From UBA8886 sp002731655 (GTDB taxonomy: Archaea; Thermoplasmatota; Poseidoniia; MGIII; CG-Epi1): 64,000 nt of DNA. The stretch is from NCBI GenBank assembly GCA_030754655.1, contig JASLZX010000002.1, positions 66,415 through 130,414 on the forward strand. Reading direction: 5' to 3'. Of the stretch, positions 16,350 through 24,932 are shown piece after piece (position 1 is the stretch's first letter; the number at the start of each line of letters is the position of its first letter). The notes below the pieces were generated by a model, which saw only the letters and a list, made by a program, of their open reading frames with translations, had not been told where the DNA came from and did no database searches. A program made the translations under genes and the position numbers.

Positions 16350-16625
16350 TTAGTCGGTGAAGATGTTCCAGTAGTTGAACATGACGATGACCAGCACGTA
16401 GGCGATAATCAGCAGCGTAATCAGCCCCAGCCCGACCGCCTGTGGCAAATGCGGGAAGATGAAGAGCACGAAGAACCCCACAATTGCAGTCCACCCCAGT
16501 AGGTAGGTGAGATAGGCGTGCGGCGCCAGTTCAGGGTCGCGCACCGCCTTGCCGGTCATGAACTTGCCGAGCGCGCTGATGGTGCGCATGACCGACTGCT
16601 GCAGCCCCGCCGTGTCCAGACTCAT
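16350..16625 (-). CDS. Small two-helix membrane protein, unknown
   Basis: A 91-residue protein with a polar N-terminal ~35 residues and two hydrophobic helices (about 42-61 and 64-85), ending FNYWNIFTD. No family recognised. It has its own TATA-like box (GTTATTAGC on the minus strand at 16647-16655), about 26 nt before the ATG, so it is a separate transcript rather than part of the S19e operon. Size and position near translation genes do not identify it. Confidence 0.55.
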   Translation of the reverse strand: MSLDTAGLQQSVMRTISALGKFMTGKAVRDPELAPHAYLTYLLGWTAIVGFFVLFIFPHLPQAVGLGLITLLIIAYVLVIVMFNYWNIFTD

Positions 16626-16656
16626 GCGTCGCCGATGCAGGGTGTGCTAATAACGC

Positions 16657-18024
16657 TCACCGTCCGCGCAGCGCCTCGAAGAATCCTTTTTTCAGGAGTC
16701 CGCGTCCGGTGAGGAAATTGTAATTGGCAAGCAGCATCACGAACACTCCACTCAGCAGCACGATGAAGTGCGATACGAAGCCGATGGAACGCGGGTCGTC
16801 CACCAGCGGCCGGTCACCAGCGGTCAGGAAGAAATTGCTCGCACCGTAGACGATGGTGAATGAAATGGCGATGAAGATTACGTTATGGCGGTTAATCATC
16901 CCCTCGGCCTCACCGATGTAGTGAGACGTCTGGCTCAGGTGGTCACGGCGTGACTCGGTCCGCAGGACCTGGACTGAGAGCGAGTAAATTACGACCACAA
17001 TTGTGATGAACATGAATACAAGGTCCAGAACAAAACTGGGCTCCTGCGAACTTGAGTATAGCAGCACCCCTGCATGGTAGGCAAGAAAGCCCCAGTATCC
17101 CACCGAGAACCAGCCCGCGAAGGTATCTGCTTCGGCATCGCTGACATCGCGTTGTAATCTCCGCAGGAAGAAGAGGGTCAGGAGTGTCAACGAAATCATC
17201 ATCGCGAACCAGAAAAACTGGAACAGGAGGTCGAAGTCCTCCGCGAAGGGCTCATAGTTTCTGGCCATGAGATAGAAGGTCATGTAGCCTGCCATCGCCC
17301 AGAAAACAGGGGCTGCGTAGACCAGCATTCTGCCTCGTCTCGCATCACCGCTCTTTCGCTCAACACGGCGTAGCGCGTATTCCCGGAAAGGCACGCGCAT
17401 CCACCATGCCTGCGCGAATTGCCAGATGATAAAAATGATTATCAGCCCGAAGCGGAGCCCATTCCGGAGGTTATCGCCGTAGTCTGCGTTACCGAGGATT
17501 GACCAGAGAATCCCTGCAATGAGGATTGATAGCAGCACCGGCAGCAACAGACTGGTGGGGTGGTCACTGCGAGTCAGTTCCTTGACTCCGCTGAAGCGTG
17601 TCAGGATGCCGGTAAGCAGGTAGCCGCCGGAAGCACCATAACCGAGCGAGAGTAGCAGGTCAACAGCCCAGTTACCGCCAGAAAGGCTTAGGACAAAGAA
17701 AATACCTAGCAGTGCAACGAGCAGGAAAAAGTGCAGCTTGGTTTTGCGCGAAAAGAGGATTGAAATTAGTTCAGTTTTGTTAATGCGATTCTGGGGAGCT
17801 GCTGGTTCATCTTCGACTTCGTCATCTCCATCGTCCTCCCCGCCGAAATCGAAGTCGGTAATTGGCGTCTCGCCTCCCTCATCCGCTTCGTCGCCGTCAT
17901 CCTCCCCGGCTTCCGCCTCGCCTTCGTCGGTCTCCGGCTCCGCTTCCGCCGCCTCTGGCTCTTCGTCCTCGCCCGCTAGGATGCGGTCGATTTCGAGCAG
18001 CACGTCTTCGTCTTCGCCGGCCAT
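16657..18024 (-). CDS. Polytopic membrane protein with acidic cytoplasmic N-terminus, unknown
   Basis: A 455-residue protein. The first ~85 residues are almost entirely Glu, Asp, Gly and Ala (runs such as EAEAGEDDGDEADEGGE), a disordered acidic tail. About ten transmembrane helices follow, with basic residues (RKTKLH, RRVERKSGDARRGR, RRLQRD, RTESRRDH) in the loops. It resembles no transporter I can name. An in-frame GTG at 18042 would add six residues, but the ATG at 18024 lies 27 nt from a TTAA box (18051-18054), so it is chosen. Low-GC codons are commoner here than in the flanks. Confidence 0.55.
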   Translation of the reverse strand: MAGEDEDVLLEIDRILAGEDEEPEAAEAEPETDEGEAEAGEDDGDEADEGGETPITDFDFGGEDDGDDEVEDEPAAPQNRINKTELISILFSRKTKLHFFLLVALLGIFFVLSLSGGNWAVDLLLSLGYGASGGYLLTGILTRFSGVKELTRSDHPTSLLLPVLLSILIAGILWSILGNADYGDNLRNGLRFGLIIIFIIWQFAQAWWMRVPFREYALRRVERKSGDARRGRMLVYAAPVFWAMAGYMTFYLMARNYEPFAEDFDLLFQFFWFAMMISLTLLTLFFLRRLQRDVSDAEADTFAGWFSVGYWGFLAYHAGVLLYSSSQEPSFVLDLVFMFITIVVVIYSLSVQVLRTESRRDHLSQTSHYIGEAEGMINRHNVIFIAISFTIVYGASNFFLTAGDRPLVDDPRSIGFVSHFIVLLSGVFVMLLANYNFLTGRGLLKKGFFEALRGR

Positions 18025-18050
18025 ACGCCCCTGCACGGCCACTCGCCGGA

Positions 18051-18785
18051 TTAACCCTTGCGGCGCCAGCGACCTTCGCGACGGTCGCCCTCGCCACTGC
18101 GCCGCGCCAGCCGCCGCCGCGCCTCGTCGCTGCGTTCAGCACTGGTGCGCAGCCGTCGCTGGCTCTCGCCGCGGCGGCCACGTCCGGCTCCCTTCCAGCG
18201 GCAGGTGACGCGCTTCAGGTCCCACGCGGCCGCCTTTGTGACGCGGCGTCCGCCGTGCAGGTGCAGCGCATCAATGACCGCGGCACGGCCGTCGAGCTGC
18301 ATCACCATCTCGACCGCAAGTTCGGTCTCGGGCGGCAACTCCTGCTTGAGCGACAGCGTCTCACGGCCTGTATGCACCGCGAAGCGCACGCGGACGGTCG
18401 TGACCAGCCGTGCCCAGACGATCGGCTGCGCGCGCGCTTCGGTCTGCTCGACGCGCCGCGTGCTGGCAGTGCCCCGGCGGGCGCCCAGCTCCAGAGCGGT
18501 AACTTCCAGTTGGCCACGGGCGTGCGACAGCAGCTCGCCGACCTGCAACCGGTCGCCCGGCTCGGCCAACAGCTTCTCGCGCACTGTCTCGCCGCCTGCG
18601 GAGAGCCGCAGCTCCAGCTCGAGCGGCGGCGCCTCCCGGATTTCGGCGTGGCGCGTCGCACCGCATTCGGCGCAGCGCACGGTGCCCTGGAAGTGGAAGC
18701 CGTGTTTCTGCGATGTCTGCGCCTTCAGTACGTCGTGCAGCGTCGGCTCCCCACAGCCCTCGCACTCTAGCTCGAGTTGCTGCAT
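18051..18785 (-). CDS. HVO_0476-like zinc-finger protein
   Basis: A 244-residue protein with an N-terminal C4 zinc finger (Cys8, Cys11, Cys38, Cys41: CEGC...CAEC), a central beta-rich domain and a strongly basic, Arg-rich C-terminus of about 50 residues likely to bind nucleic acid. The layout matches the archaeal family named after HVO_0476, which has no established function. Its ATG overlaps the purH stop as TGATG, so it is translated together with purH. Confidence 0.7.
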   Translation of the reverse strand: MQQLELECEGCGEPTLHDVLKAQTSQKHGFHFQGTVRCAECGATRHAEIREAPPLELELRLSAGGETVREKLLAEPGDRLQVGELLSHARGQLEVTALELGARRGTASTRRVEQTEARAQPIVWARLVTTVRVRFAVHTGRETLSLKQELPPETELAVEMVMQLDGRAAVIDALHLHGGRRVTKAAAWDLKRVTCRWKGAGRGRRGESQRRLRTSAERSDEARRRLARRSGEGDRREGRWRRKG

Positions 18786-20335
18786 CAGTGGCGGAAGTGG
18801 CGCATGCCGGTTAGCACCAGCACCACCCCCTGCTCGTTGGCCGCCGCGATTACTTCGTCGTCGCGTATCGAGCCGCCCGACTGGATGATTGCAGTAACCC
18901 CGGCCGCCGCGGCCAGGTCGACGCCGTCGCGGAACGGGAAGAAGGCGTCCGACGCCATCACGCTGCCGCGCGCCGCATCGCCCGCCTTTTCAATGGCGAT
19001 GCGGACCGAATCGACGCGTGACATCTGCCCGGCGCCGACACCAGTGATGCGGCTGTCGCGCGCCAGAACGATGGCGTTGCTACGAACATGCCGCACGACG
19101 CGCCAGCCGAAGCGCAGCGCTTTCCACTCGGCGGAAGTCGGCACGCGGTCGCTGGCGACATTTATATCTGCATCGTCGAGAGTTTTCGTATCGCCTTCCT
19201 GCAGCAGCCAGCCGCCAGTGACCGACCGCAGTTGCGCCGCGGGGCGGTAATCATCCAGCGGTCCGGTCGCGAGCAGCCGCAAGTTCGACTTCGCCTCTAG
19301 CATCTCACGCGCCGCGTCGCTGAACGCCGGCGCGATGACGCATTCCTTGAACGAGCTGGTGATGGCGGCCGCGGTTTCCGCGTCGACTTCGCGGTTCAGC
19401 CCGATGACGCCGCCGAAGGCCGAGATGGGGTCGCCCGCCAGCGCCGCCTTGTAGGTGGCCGCCAGCTCCGGGCCGGTCGCGGCGCCGCAGGGGTTGCCGT
19501 GCTTGACGACCGCGGTCGCCGGTTCCGGGAAGTCGGCGGCAATCGCAAGCGCCGCGTCAAGGTCGAGCAGGTTGTTGTAGCTCAGCTCCTTGCCTTGCAG
19601 CTGCTCGGCGGTCGCGAGCCCCGGCCCGGCCGCCAGAGGGTCGGCGTAGAACGCCGCCTGTTGGTGCGGATTTTCGCCGTAGCGCGGTCGCAGCGCCAGC
19701 TCGCCGGCGACGTGCAGCGATTCCGGCAATGCGGCCTCGCCGAAGCGGTCGCCGAGCGTGCGCTGGATGAGCGCGTCGTAGGCGGCGGTGTGGCGGAATG
19801 CCTTCAGCGCCAGTGCCTGCCGTTCCGTCTCGGGCAGCCCGTCGCCCGCCAGCGCTCCGGCCACGCGGCCGTAGTCGGCCGGGTCGACCAGCACCGTGAC
19901 GCGAGCGTGGCTCTTCGCGGCGGCACGGATTAGCGACGGGCCGCCGATGTCGATTTGTTCAATCAACTCCGGTAGCGGCGCGTCGCGACGCGCCGCTGCG
20001 GCGAACGGGTAGAGATTGACGGCGACGATGCCGAAGAGCGGCGCCTCGTGCTCTGCCGCTTCGGCGAAGTCCTGCTCACGCGCCAGGATTCCGCCGAAGA
20101 TACGCGGGTGGAGCGTCTTGACGCGGCCACCCATCATCTCGGGGAAGCCGGTGATTTCGGAAACGGGCGTCACCGTCAGGCCACCCTCGCGCAGCGCGGT
20201 GGCGGTACCACCGCTAGTGACCAGTTCCCAGCCCGCTTCCGCGAGCGCGACGGCGAACTCGACCAGCCCGGTCTTGTCGCTGACGCTCAGCAGCGCGCGT
20301 TGCGTTGTCGCCTTGCGGGATTTACTGCTGCTCAT
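18785..20335 (-). CDS. purH: Bifunctional AICAR transformylase / IMP cyclohydrolase
   Basis: A 516-residue bifunctional enzyme for the last two steps of IMP synthesis. The N-terminal cyclohydrolase domain starts LLSVSDKTGLVEFA and contains TSGGTATAL and GRVKTLHP. The transformylase domain shows the RYGENPHQ motif, KHGNPCGAA and FFPFRDGVD, the latter close to the folate site. Length is normal for the fused bacterial-type protein. Many archaea lack it, so a bacterial origin is possible. The zinc-finger gene is coupled directly downstream. Confidence 0.96.
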   Translation of the reverse strand: MSSSKSRKATTQRALLSVSDKTGLVEFAVALAEAGWELVTSGGTATALREGGLTVTPVSEITGFPEMMGGRVKTLHPRIFGGILAREQDFAEAAEHEAPLFGIVAVNLYPFAAAARRDAPLPELIEQIDIGGPSLIRAAAKSHARVTVLVDPADYGRVAGALAGDGLPETERQALALKAFRHTAAYDALIQRTLGDRFGEAALPESLHVAGELALRPRYGENPHQQAAFYADPLAAGPGLATAEQLQGKELSYNNLLDLDAALAIAADFPEPATAVVKHGNPCGAATGPELAATYKAALAGDPISAFGGVIGLNREVDAETAAAITSSFKECVIAPAFSDAAREMLEAKSNLRLLATGPLDDYRPAAQLRSVTGGWLLQEGDTKTLDDADINVASDRVPTSAEWKALRFGWRVVRHVRSNAIVLARDSRITGVGAGQMSRVDSVRIAIEKAGDAARGSVMASDAFFPFRDGVDLAAAAGVTAIIQSGGSIRDDEVIAAANEQGVVLVLTGMRHFRH

Positions 20336-20369
20336 CGGGGGTCGCCTCGCGTCGCAAGTCGCGTCCGGT

Positions 20370-21038
20370 TTAAGCGCTGTCGGGGAGCTTGCGCAGGCAG
20401 CTTGCCAGCACTTCGCTGGTGACGTAGACCGTCGTGCCCGCCTTCATGATGGGCTTTCCGGCTTCCTCGGCGGCGCGCACGTCGACCAGCAATACGACCG
20501 GCTTGCCGATGATGTGGCGGCCCGCCTCGAGCGCGTTGAGTCGCGTCCCCGAAAGGTGAACCATCTGCCGGTCGAGCGGGTAGAGTCCCTGCTCGAGATA
20601 TTCCTCGGAATCCTCCTGCGAGCAGGCGAAGTAGAGATGCTCGGGCACGCCGTCGGTCGGTAGGTCAAGGTCAAGCTCGATTGAGTGGGCGTAAGTGGCG
20701 CGGAGCCGTCCGCCCTCGAGCTGGTAGCGTCCTTTCGGGTCGGTCTCGACGACTGCCCGGAGGTGGGTCATCGTGAGCGAGCCGAGGTTCTGTCGCTTGA
20801 ACTTCACCGACGTGATGAATTCTTCCGCGTCAACCCAGCCCTGCTGGTCCATATCCAGCTCGAAGCGGTCGGGGAAATGACGCAGCACGCCCGCCATAAT
20901 GCGGCCGAACTGGTCGAGGTTGCGGGGCGAAAGCACAAGCTCGCCCTCCTCGCTGCAATACTGGCATTTTTCGCCGCGATAATAGCCGTGCTGGTTCTTG
21001 GTGCACTCCTTGAGTGGCTCGTCCGGTTGCCGTCGCAT
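20370..21038 (-). CDS. kptA: RNA 2'-phosphotransferase (Tpt1/KptA) with N-terminal zinc finger
   Basis: A 222-residue enzyme that moves a 2'-phosphate from RNA to NAD, as in the last step of tRNA splicing in eukaryotes. LRHFPDRFELDMDQQGWV is the N-terminal RNA-binding signature; GRYQLEGGRLRATYAHS and HLSGTRLNALEAGRHI are the NAD-domain motifs. Before the catalytic part there is a small putative zinc site (Cys12, His17, Cys25, Cys28). The ATG at 21038 lies 26 nt after a TTAATC box on the minus strand. Its substrate in archaea is unsettled. Confidence 0.92.
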   Translation of the reverse strand: MRRQPDEPLKECTKNQHGYYRGEKCQYCSEEGELVLSPRNLDQFGRIMAGVLRHFPDRFELDMDQQGWVDAEEFITSVKFKRQNLGSLTMTHLRAVVETDPKGRYQLEGGRLRATYAHSIELDLDLPTDGVPEHLYFACSQEDSEEYLEQGLYPLDRQMVHLSGTRLNALEAGRHIIGKPVVLLVDVRAAEEAGKPIMKAGTTVYVTSEVLASCLRKLPDSA

Positions 21039-21095
21039 GGCGGCCGCACCCAGCGGGGTGATTAAGCAGTTACGTCCAGCCGCGACAGAGGTCGC

Positions 21096-23375
21096 TTACG
21101 GCTCCCACTTGCGCTCGATGGCGTCGCGGATGGCGGCCGCCTTGAGCGCGCCGATGCCCTCCACTGCACGCAGCACCTCCGCGTCCGCGGCGAAGACCGC
21201 AGCCACCGACCGGAAGTGGTGCAGCAGCCGTTGCGCCAGCACCGCGCTAACGCCGGGGAGCCCCTCGAGAATGTGCCGCTGCTGCTCCTCGGGTGAGAGC
21301 TCCCCGGCGGCAGGGCGCAGCTGCGCCGGCCCCGGTTCGCGGCGCGACCGCTCGAGCAGGGCCATCAGCAGGTCGGCCGTCTCGGCGGTGTCGGCCGACG
21401 GCAGGATGGGGACGCCGAAGTCGCCGGTGATGGCGGCGAGCGCGCCGCGAATCGCCTTCGGCTCGACGCGGCGCGCAGTATACAGGTCGTCGCCCTCGAG
21501 AATCAGCAGCGGCCGGCGAAACTGCTGTTTCAAGGCCTTGACTTGCCGGAAAAGCGAGCCGTCGAGCATCGAGCCGACGAAGTCCACGCCGGTCTTGCGC
21601 TCGACGCCCACACGGCCGTCAATCAGGTAATCGCCTACGGGCAGTTGCGTCGGCGCGACCGTGACCCCGCGCTGCGCCAGCTCGCGCGCGACCCCCGACG
21701 GGAACTCGCGGTGGTCAACTTGCAACCGCACTTCTTCCGCTGCCGGATCTGCCGTCGCGTCGCTTTGCGGGGGCGCCCGCGGTGCATCTCCCAGCCGCGT
21801 TTGCCCGCGCGCTACCGGCGGCGCGTCCCCGCCGGGCGACCTGCCGCCAAGCTCGGCGCGCGATGGCAGCTCGATTTCCATGCGGCTGCTACCGAAGAGC
21901 GACTGCATCTGCATTTCCTTGCTGCGGCTGCTCCAGTAGGCCGCCTCATCGCGGGTGTCGGTGGTAATCAGCACGTAGACCTTGCCGGGCCGGTCGCGGC
22001 CGGTGCGCCCGCGGCGCTGGATGAGCCGGATGGCCGACGGCACCGGCTCGTAGAAAATAACTGCCTCGGTGGCGGGAATATCGAGCCCCTCCTCGCCGAC
22101 CGACGTCGCCACCAGTATGTTGTAATCGCCGGCGCGGAACTGCTCTAGCGTCGCCTTTTGGACCTTCTGTGTCATCCCCGGGTCGCCCTCGCGCGACCCC
22201 TGCCCGACGAAGCGTACCGGCCGCGCCGCCGGCAGCTTCGAGAGCCGCTCGACCATCAGGCTGGCGGTGTTGCGAATCTCTGCGAAGACGATGATGCGCT
22301 CCGTGCCCGCCGCTAGCTCCTGCGCGACCAGCTCGTCGAGCCGCTCCAGTTTGGGGTGCTCGTCGCTGCTGCGGGCGGCGTCGATGACCGCTTGCTTCCA
22401 CTCGGGCTTCTGCAGCAACCATTTCGTGGCGCGGCTCTTCGAGCTCTTGCGCATCCGCGCCGCGTAGTCGAGAAACTGTGTTGGCCCCTGCGTCTCGACC
22501 GTCAGCAGTGCGTGCGCCACCTTGAGCGCCATCGCCTGCACCGAGAGCAGGTTGTAGACCTGCCGCGGCACGTCCCGGCCGGCCGCACGCAGCCGCGCCT
22601 GCAACTTGCGCCCCGCCTCGAGCAGCATCGTCGTCGAAACTTTGCGCGGGCGCGTGAGCAGTCCCGCTAGGTGCAGCTGTCCGCAGAGCCGGTCCTGCAG
22701 CTTCCGCAAGTCCTTGCGAATCTGCGCCGCGGAAGCCGGCAGTGGAACCTTCACCCAGCGCGTCTGGACCGGCTGGATGTAGGGCGCGACGTCGGGGTCC
22801 CCGTCGTCGCGCTTCTCGATAGCGGTGATGCGCAGGTTGGTGCACACTTCGACCACCGCGGCGCGGGTCGAGCCGGGCGATGCGGTCATCCCCAGCACCA
22901 GCGGTTGCCGTGCCGTCTCGTCGTAGCGCTCGGCGATGAAGACGTAGGCGTAGTTGCCGACAGCACGGTGCGCCTCGTCGAAGACCACCAGCGCGAAGTC
23001 GGCCAACTTCACCGCGCCGCGAATCAGGTCCTTCTCGACCACCTGCGGCGTCGCCACTACCACCTGCGCAGCCTGCCAGAGCGGCTCGCGTTTGGCGGGT
23101 GAAATCGAGCCGGTCAGCAGCTCGACTCGCACGTCCAGGCTCCGGGCAAGGAAATCGGCGTGCTGCTCCGCCAGCGGGCGCGTCGGCGCCATCATCAGTA
23201 CCCGCCCCATTTCGAGCCGTTCGAGCATCACCTGTAGCGCAATCACTGTTTTGCCGAGCCCGGTCGGCAGCACTGCAAGAGTGGATTCGCGCAGGCAGGC
23301 GGCGGCGACGTTGCGCTGGTAGGTACGCTCCTCCAGCGGCGGCCCCTGTAGCAGTGGGTGGGCCAGCGACTTCAT
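21096..23375 (-). CDS. hef: Hef: fused SF2 helicase / XPF-type nuclease
   Basis: A 759-residue fork- and Holliday-structure processing enzyme of archaea. The N-terminal helicase has Walker A PTGLGKTVIALQ, the DEAH box FDEAHRAVGNY, and motif VI QRRGRTGRDRPG (about 430). The C-terminal part holds the XPF nuclease core ERKTGVDF followed by two helix-hairpin-helix elements (ending about 750). The full fusion is intact, typical of euryarchaea. The ATG at 23375 overlaps the corA stop as ATGA, so it is coupled behind corA. Confidence 0.95.
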   Translation of the reverse strand: MKSLAHPLLQGPPLEERTYQRNVAAACLRESTLAVLPTGLGKTVIALQVMLERLEMGRVLMMAPTRPLAEQHADFLARSLDVRVELLTGSISPAKREPLWQAAQVVVATPQVVEKDLIRGAVKLADFALVVFDEAHRAVGNYAYVFIAERYDETARQPLVLGMTASPGSTRAAVVEVCTNLRITAIEKRDDGDPDVAPYIQPVQTRWVKVPLPASAAQIRKDLRKLQDRLCGQLHLAGLLTRPRKVSTTMLLEAGRKLQARLRAAGRDVPRQVYNLLSVQAMALKVAHALLTVETQGPTQFLDYAARMRKSSKSRATKWLLQKPEWKQAVIDAARSSDEHPKLERLDELVAQELAAGTERIIVFAEIRNTASLMVERLSKLPAARPVRFVGQGSREGDPGMTQKVQKATLEQFRAGDYNILVATSVGEEGLDIPATEAVIFYEPVPSAIRLIQRRGRTGRDRPGKVYVLITTDTRDEAAYWSSRSKEMQMQSLFGSSRMEIELPSRAELGGRSPGGDAPPVARGQTRLGDAPRAPPQSDATADPAAEEVRLQVDHREFPSGVARELAQRGVTVAPTQLPVGDYLIDGRVGVERKTGVDFVGSMLDGSLFRQVKALKQQFRRPLLILEGDDLYTARRVEPKAIRGALAAITGDFGVPILPSADTAETADLLMALLERSRREPGPAQLRPAAGELSPEEQQRHILEGLPGVSAVLAQRLLHHFRSVAAVFAADAEVLRAVEGIGALKAAAIRDAIERKWEP

Positions 23376-24373
23376 GCCTGGCGGCCGAGCCAGCCCCGAC
23401 GCCAGAAGTAGTAGAGCATCCCGCCCGCAAAAGCGCCCATCAGTCCTAGGATGAGCCAGAAGCCGTTGCCCTGCGCCAGTGGCAATTGGTCGGTGTTCAT
23501 CCCAAAGATGCCGGCAATCAGCGTCAGCGGCAGCATGATGGTGGCGATGATTGTCAGCGTCGTCATCACCTCGGTCAGCTGCGCGTTCGACTCGCCGAGC
23601 CGCATCGAGACCTGCGACAGGTAGGCGTCGCGGGTCGACGAAACCCCGGTGGAGTAGTTCTCGACGCGGTTCACCAGCCCGTGAATCACGTCGGCCAGGT
23701 CGCGGAAGTATAGATAATTGGGCTCGGAAATGAACTCCTCGTCGGGACGCAGTAGCCGCGCCACGGTCTCCTGCAGAGGCGTCACCGATTTCGACATTTC
23801 GCGCAGGTCCTGCTTCATCTCATGCAGCGCCTCGAGCAGCCCGGGATACTTGGTCGCCGGGTCGAAGACGCGGTCCTCAAGATCGTCGAGCCGCTGGCTG
23901 TAGCCTTCGAGCACGTGCAGCCAGTCGTCGGCCACCGCGTCGAGCAGTTCGTAGAGCAGGAACTCGGGGCCGCGCTGTAGCCGACGCATGCGCCGGTGCG
24001 AACGGTAGCGCTCGCGGAAGCGGTTCATCGCGGGGAGCGCCGTATGGCGTACAGTCACCAGCAGGCTGCCAGTCAGAAACGCCAGTAGGTATTCCGTATC
24101 GAGCTCCGAGTCGGCGTCGCGGGCGCGCAGCACGACGAAGCGGTGGTCCTCGTAGTGCTCGGCGCGATCGACCGGGTCGGCGAAGCAGTCCTCGACCGCC
24201 AGTGGGTGGAACCCCATCGTCTCGAGCAGGAATCCCTTCTCGGCGTCGCCGGGTTGCAGGATGTCGAGCCAACCGCTCTGCACTCCCTCAAGCTCGGCCG
24301 CCAGTTCGTCAAGCGGGAGCGTCTGCTCGCCAGCCTTGCCGCTGGCCGCTGTCAGGAGCCGGATGGTTGACAC
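23372..24373 (-). CDS. corA: CorA-type Mg/Co transporter
   Basis: A 333-residue divalent-cation channel. The defining GMN motif is present (IFGMNTDQLPL) between two C-terminal transmembrane helices, and the long helical cytoplasmic domain precedes it. The start is a GTG at 24373, about 25 nt from a TTTAACGG box on the minus strand. Helicase Hef is translationally coupled downstream, an unusual pairing with no obvious functional link. Confidence 0.94.
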   Translation of the reverse strand: MSTIRLLTAASGKAGEQTLPLDELAAELEGVQSGWLDILQPGDAEKGFLLETMGFHPLAVEDCFADPVDRAEHYEDHRFVVLRARDADSELDTEYLLAFLTGSLLVTVRHTALPAMNRFRERYRSHRRMRRLQRGPEFLLYELLDAVADDWLHVLEGYSQRLDDLEDRVFDPATKYPGLLEALHEMKQDLREMSKSVTPLQETVARLLRPDEEFISEPNYLYFRDLADVIHGLVNRVENYSTGVSSTRDAYLSQVSMRLGESNAQLTEVMTTLTIIATIMLPLTLIAGIFGMNTDQLPLAQGNGFWLILGLMGAFAGGMLYYFWRRGWLGRQA

Positions 24374-24395
24374 GCTGGTGCGACCTGCTTCACCG

Positions 24396-24911
24396 TTAAA
24401 CCGTTATCGCCCCGGCGCGCCCGTTACCGTCGATGTGGAACAGCGGCTCGTGCAGCGCGCCGCCCCGCCGCAGCGTCGATCTGAACAGCGTCACGCGCGT
24501 GACGCTCCCGGAGCCGCAGTTGGCGTCGCTGTGGCGCTGCACCAGTCCGCGCAGGTCGCGCGGCGGCCTGAAGCGCGCCAGCGTGACGTGGCCGACGAAG
24601 GGGCGATCCTGTGAAGCGGTTGCTCCACGGAGTGCCTGCGCCAGCTCCGCCAGCCCTGTGCCGCGGACGCCTACCCACGCCACGTGCGCCGCCCGGGGCG
24701 AGTGGAACGCATCGAGCCCGCGATATTCCAGCGCAAGCGGCAGCCGGCCGGTGCAGGCGGGCGCTGCCGCTTTCACGACAGCGGCGGCGTCAGACCGCTC
24801 GCCCAGGAACGCCAGCGTGACGTGATAGCTGCCGGCCGGCTGCGCCCCCAGCTCGCGCTCCAGCGGCCGCGCGTCGAAGCCGGGGCATTCCAGTGCTAGG
24901 AAGAGTCGCAC
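24396..24911 (-). CDS. thpR: RNA 2',3'-cyclic phosphodiesterase (2'-5' RNA ligase family)
   Basis: A 171-residue 2H-phosphoesterase. Both catalytic HxTL motifs are present, SYHVTLAFLGE (about residue 30) and VGHVTLARFRPP (about residue 112), at the spacing of the family. It opens 2',3'-cyclic phosphates on RNA and can also join RNA ends. The start is GTG at 24911, 21 nt after the topA stop. An RNA 2'-phosphotransferase (kptA) lies nearby, so two RNA-end-processing enzymes occur within 4 kb. Confidence 0.9.
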   Translation of the reverse strand: MRLFLALECPGFDARPLERELGAQPAGSYHVTLAFLGERSDAAAVVKAAAPACTGRLPLALEYRGLDAFHSPRAAHVAWVGVRGTGLAELAQALRGATASQDRPFVGHVTLARFRPPRDLRGLVQRHSDANCGSGSVTRVTLFRSTLRRGGALHEPLFHIDGNGRAGAITV

Positions 24912-24932
24912 GCCGGGGAATGGCCGTGCGGT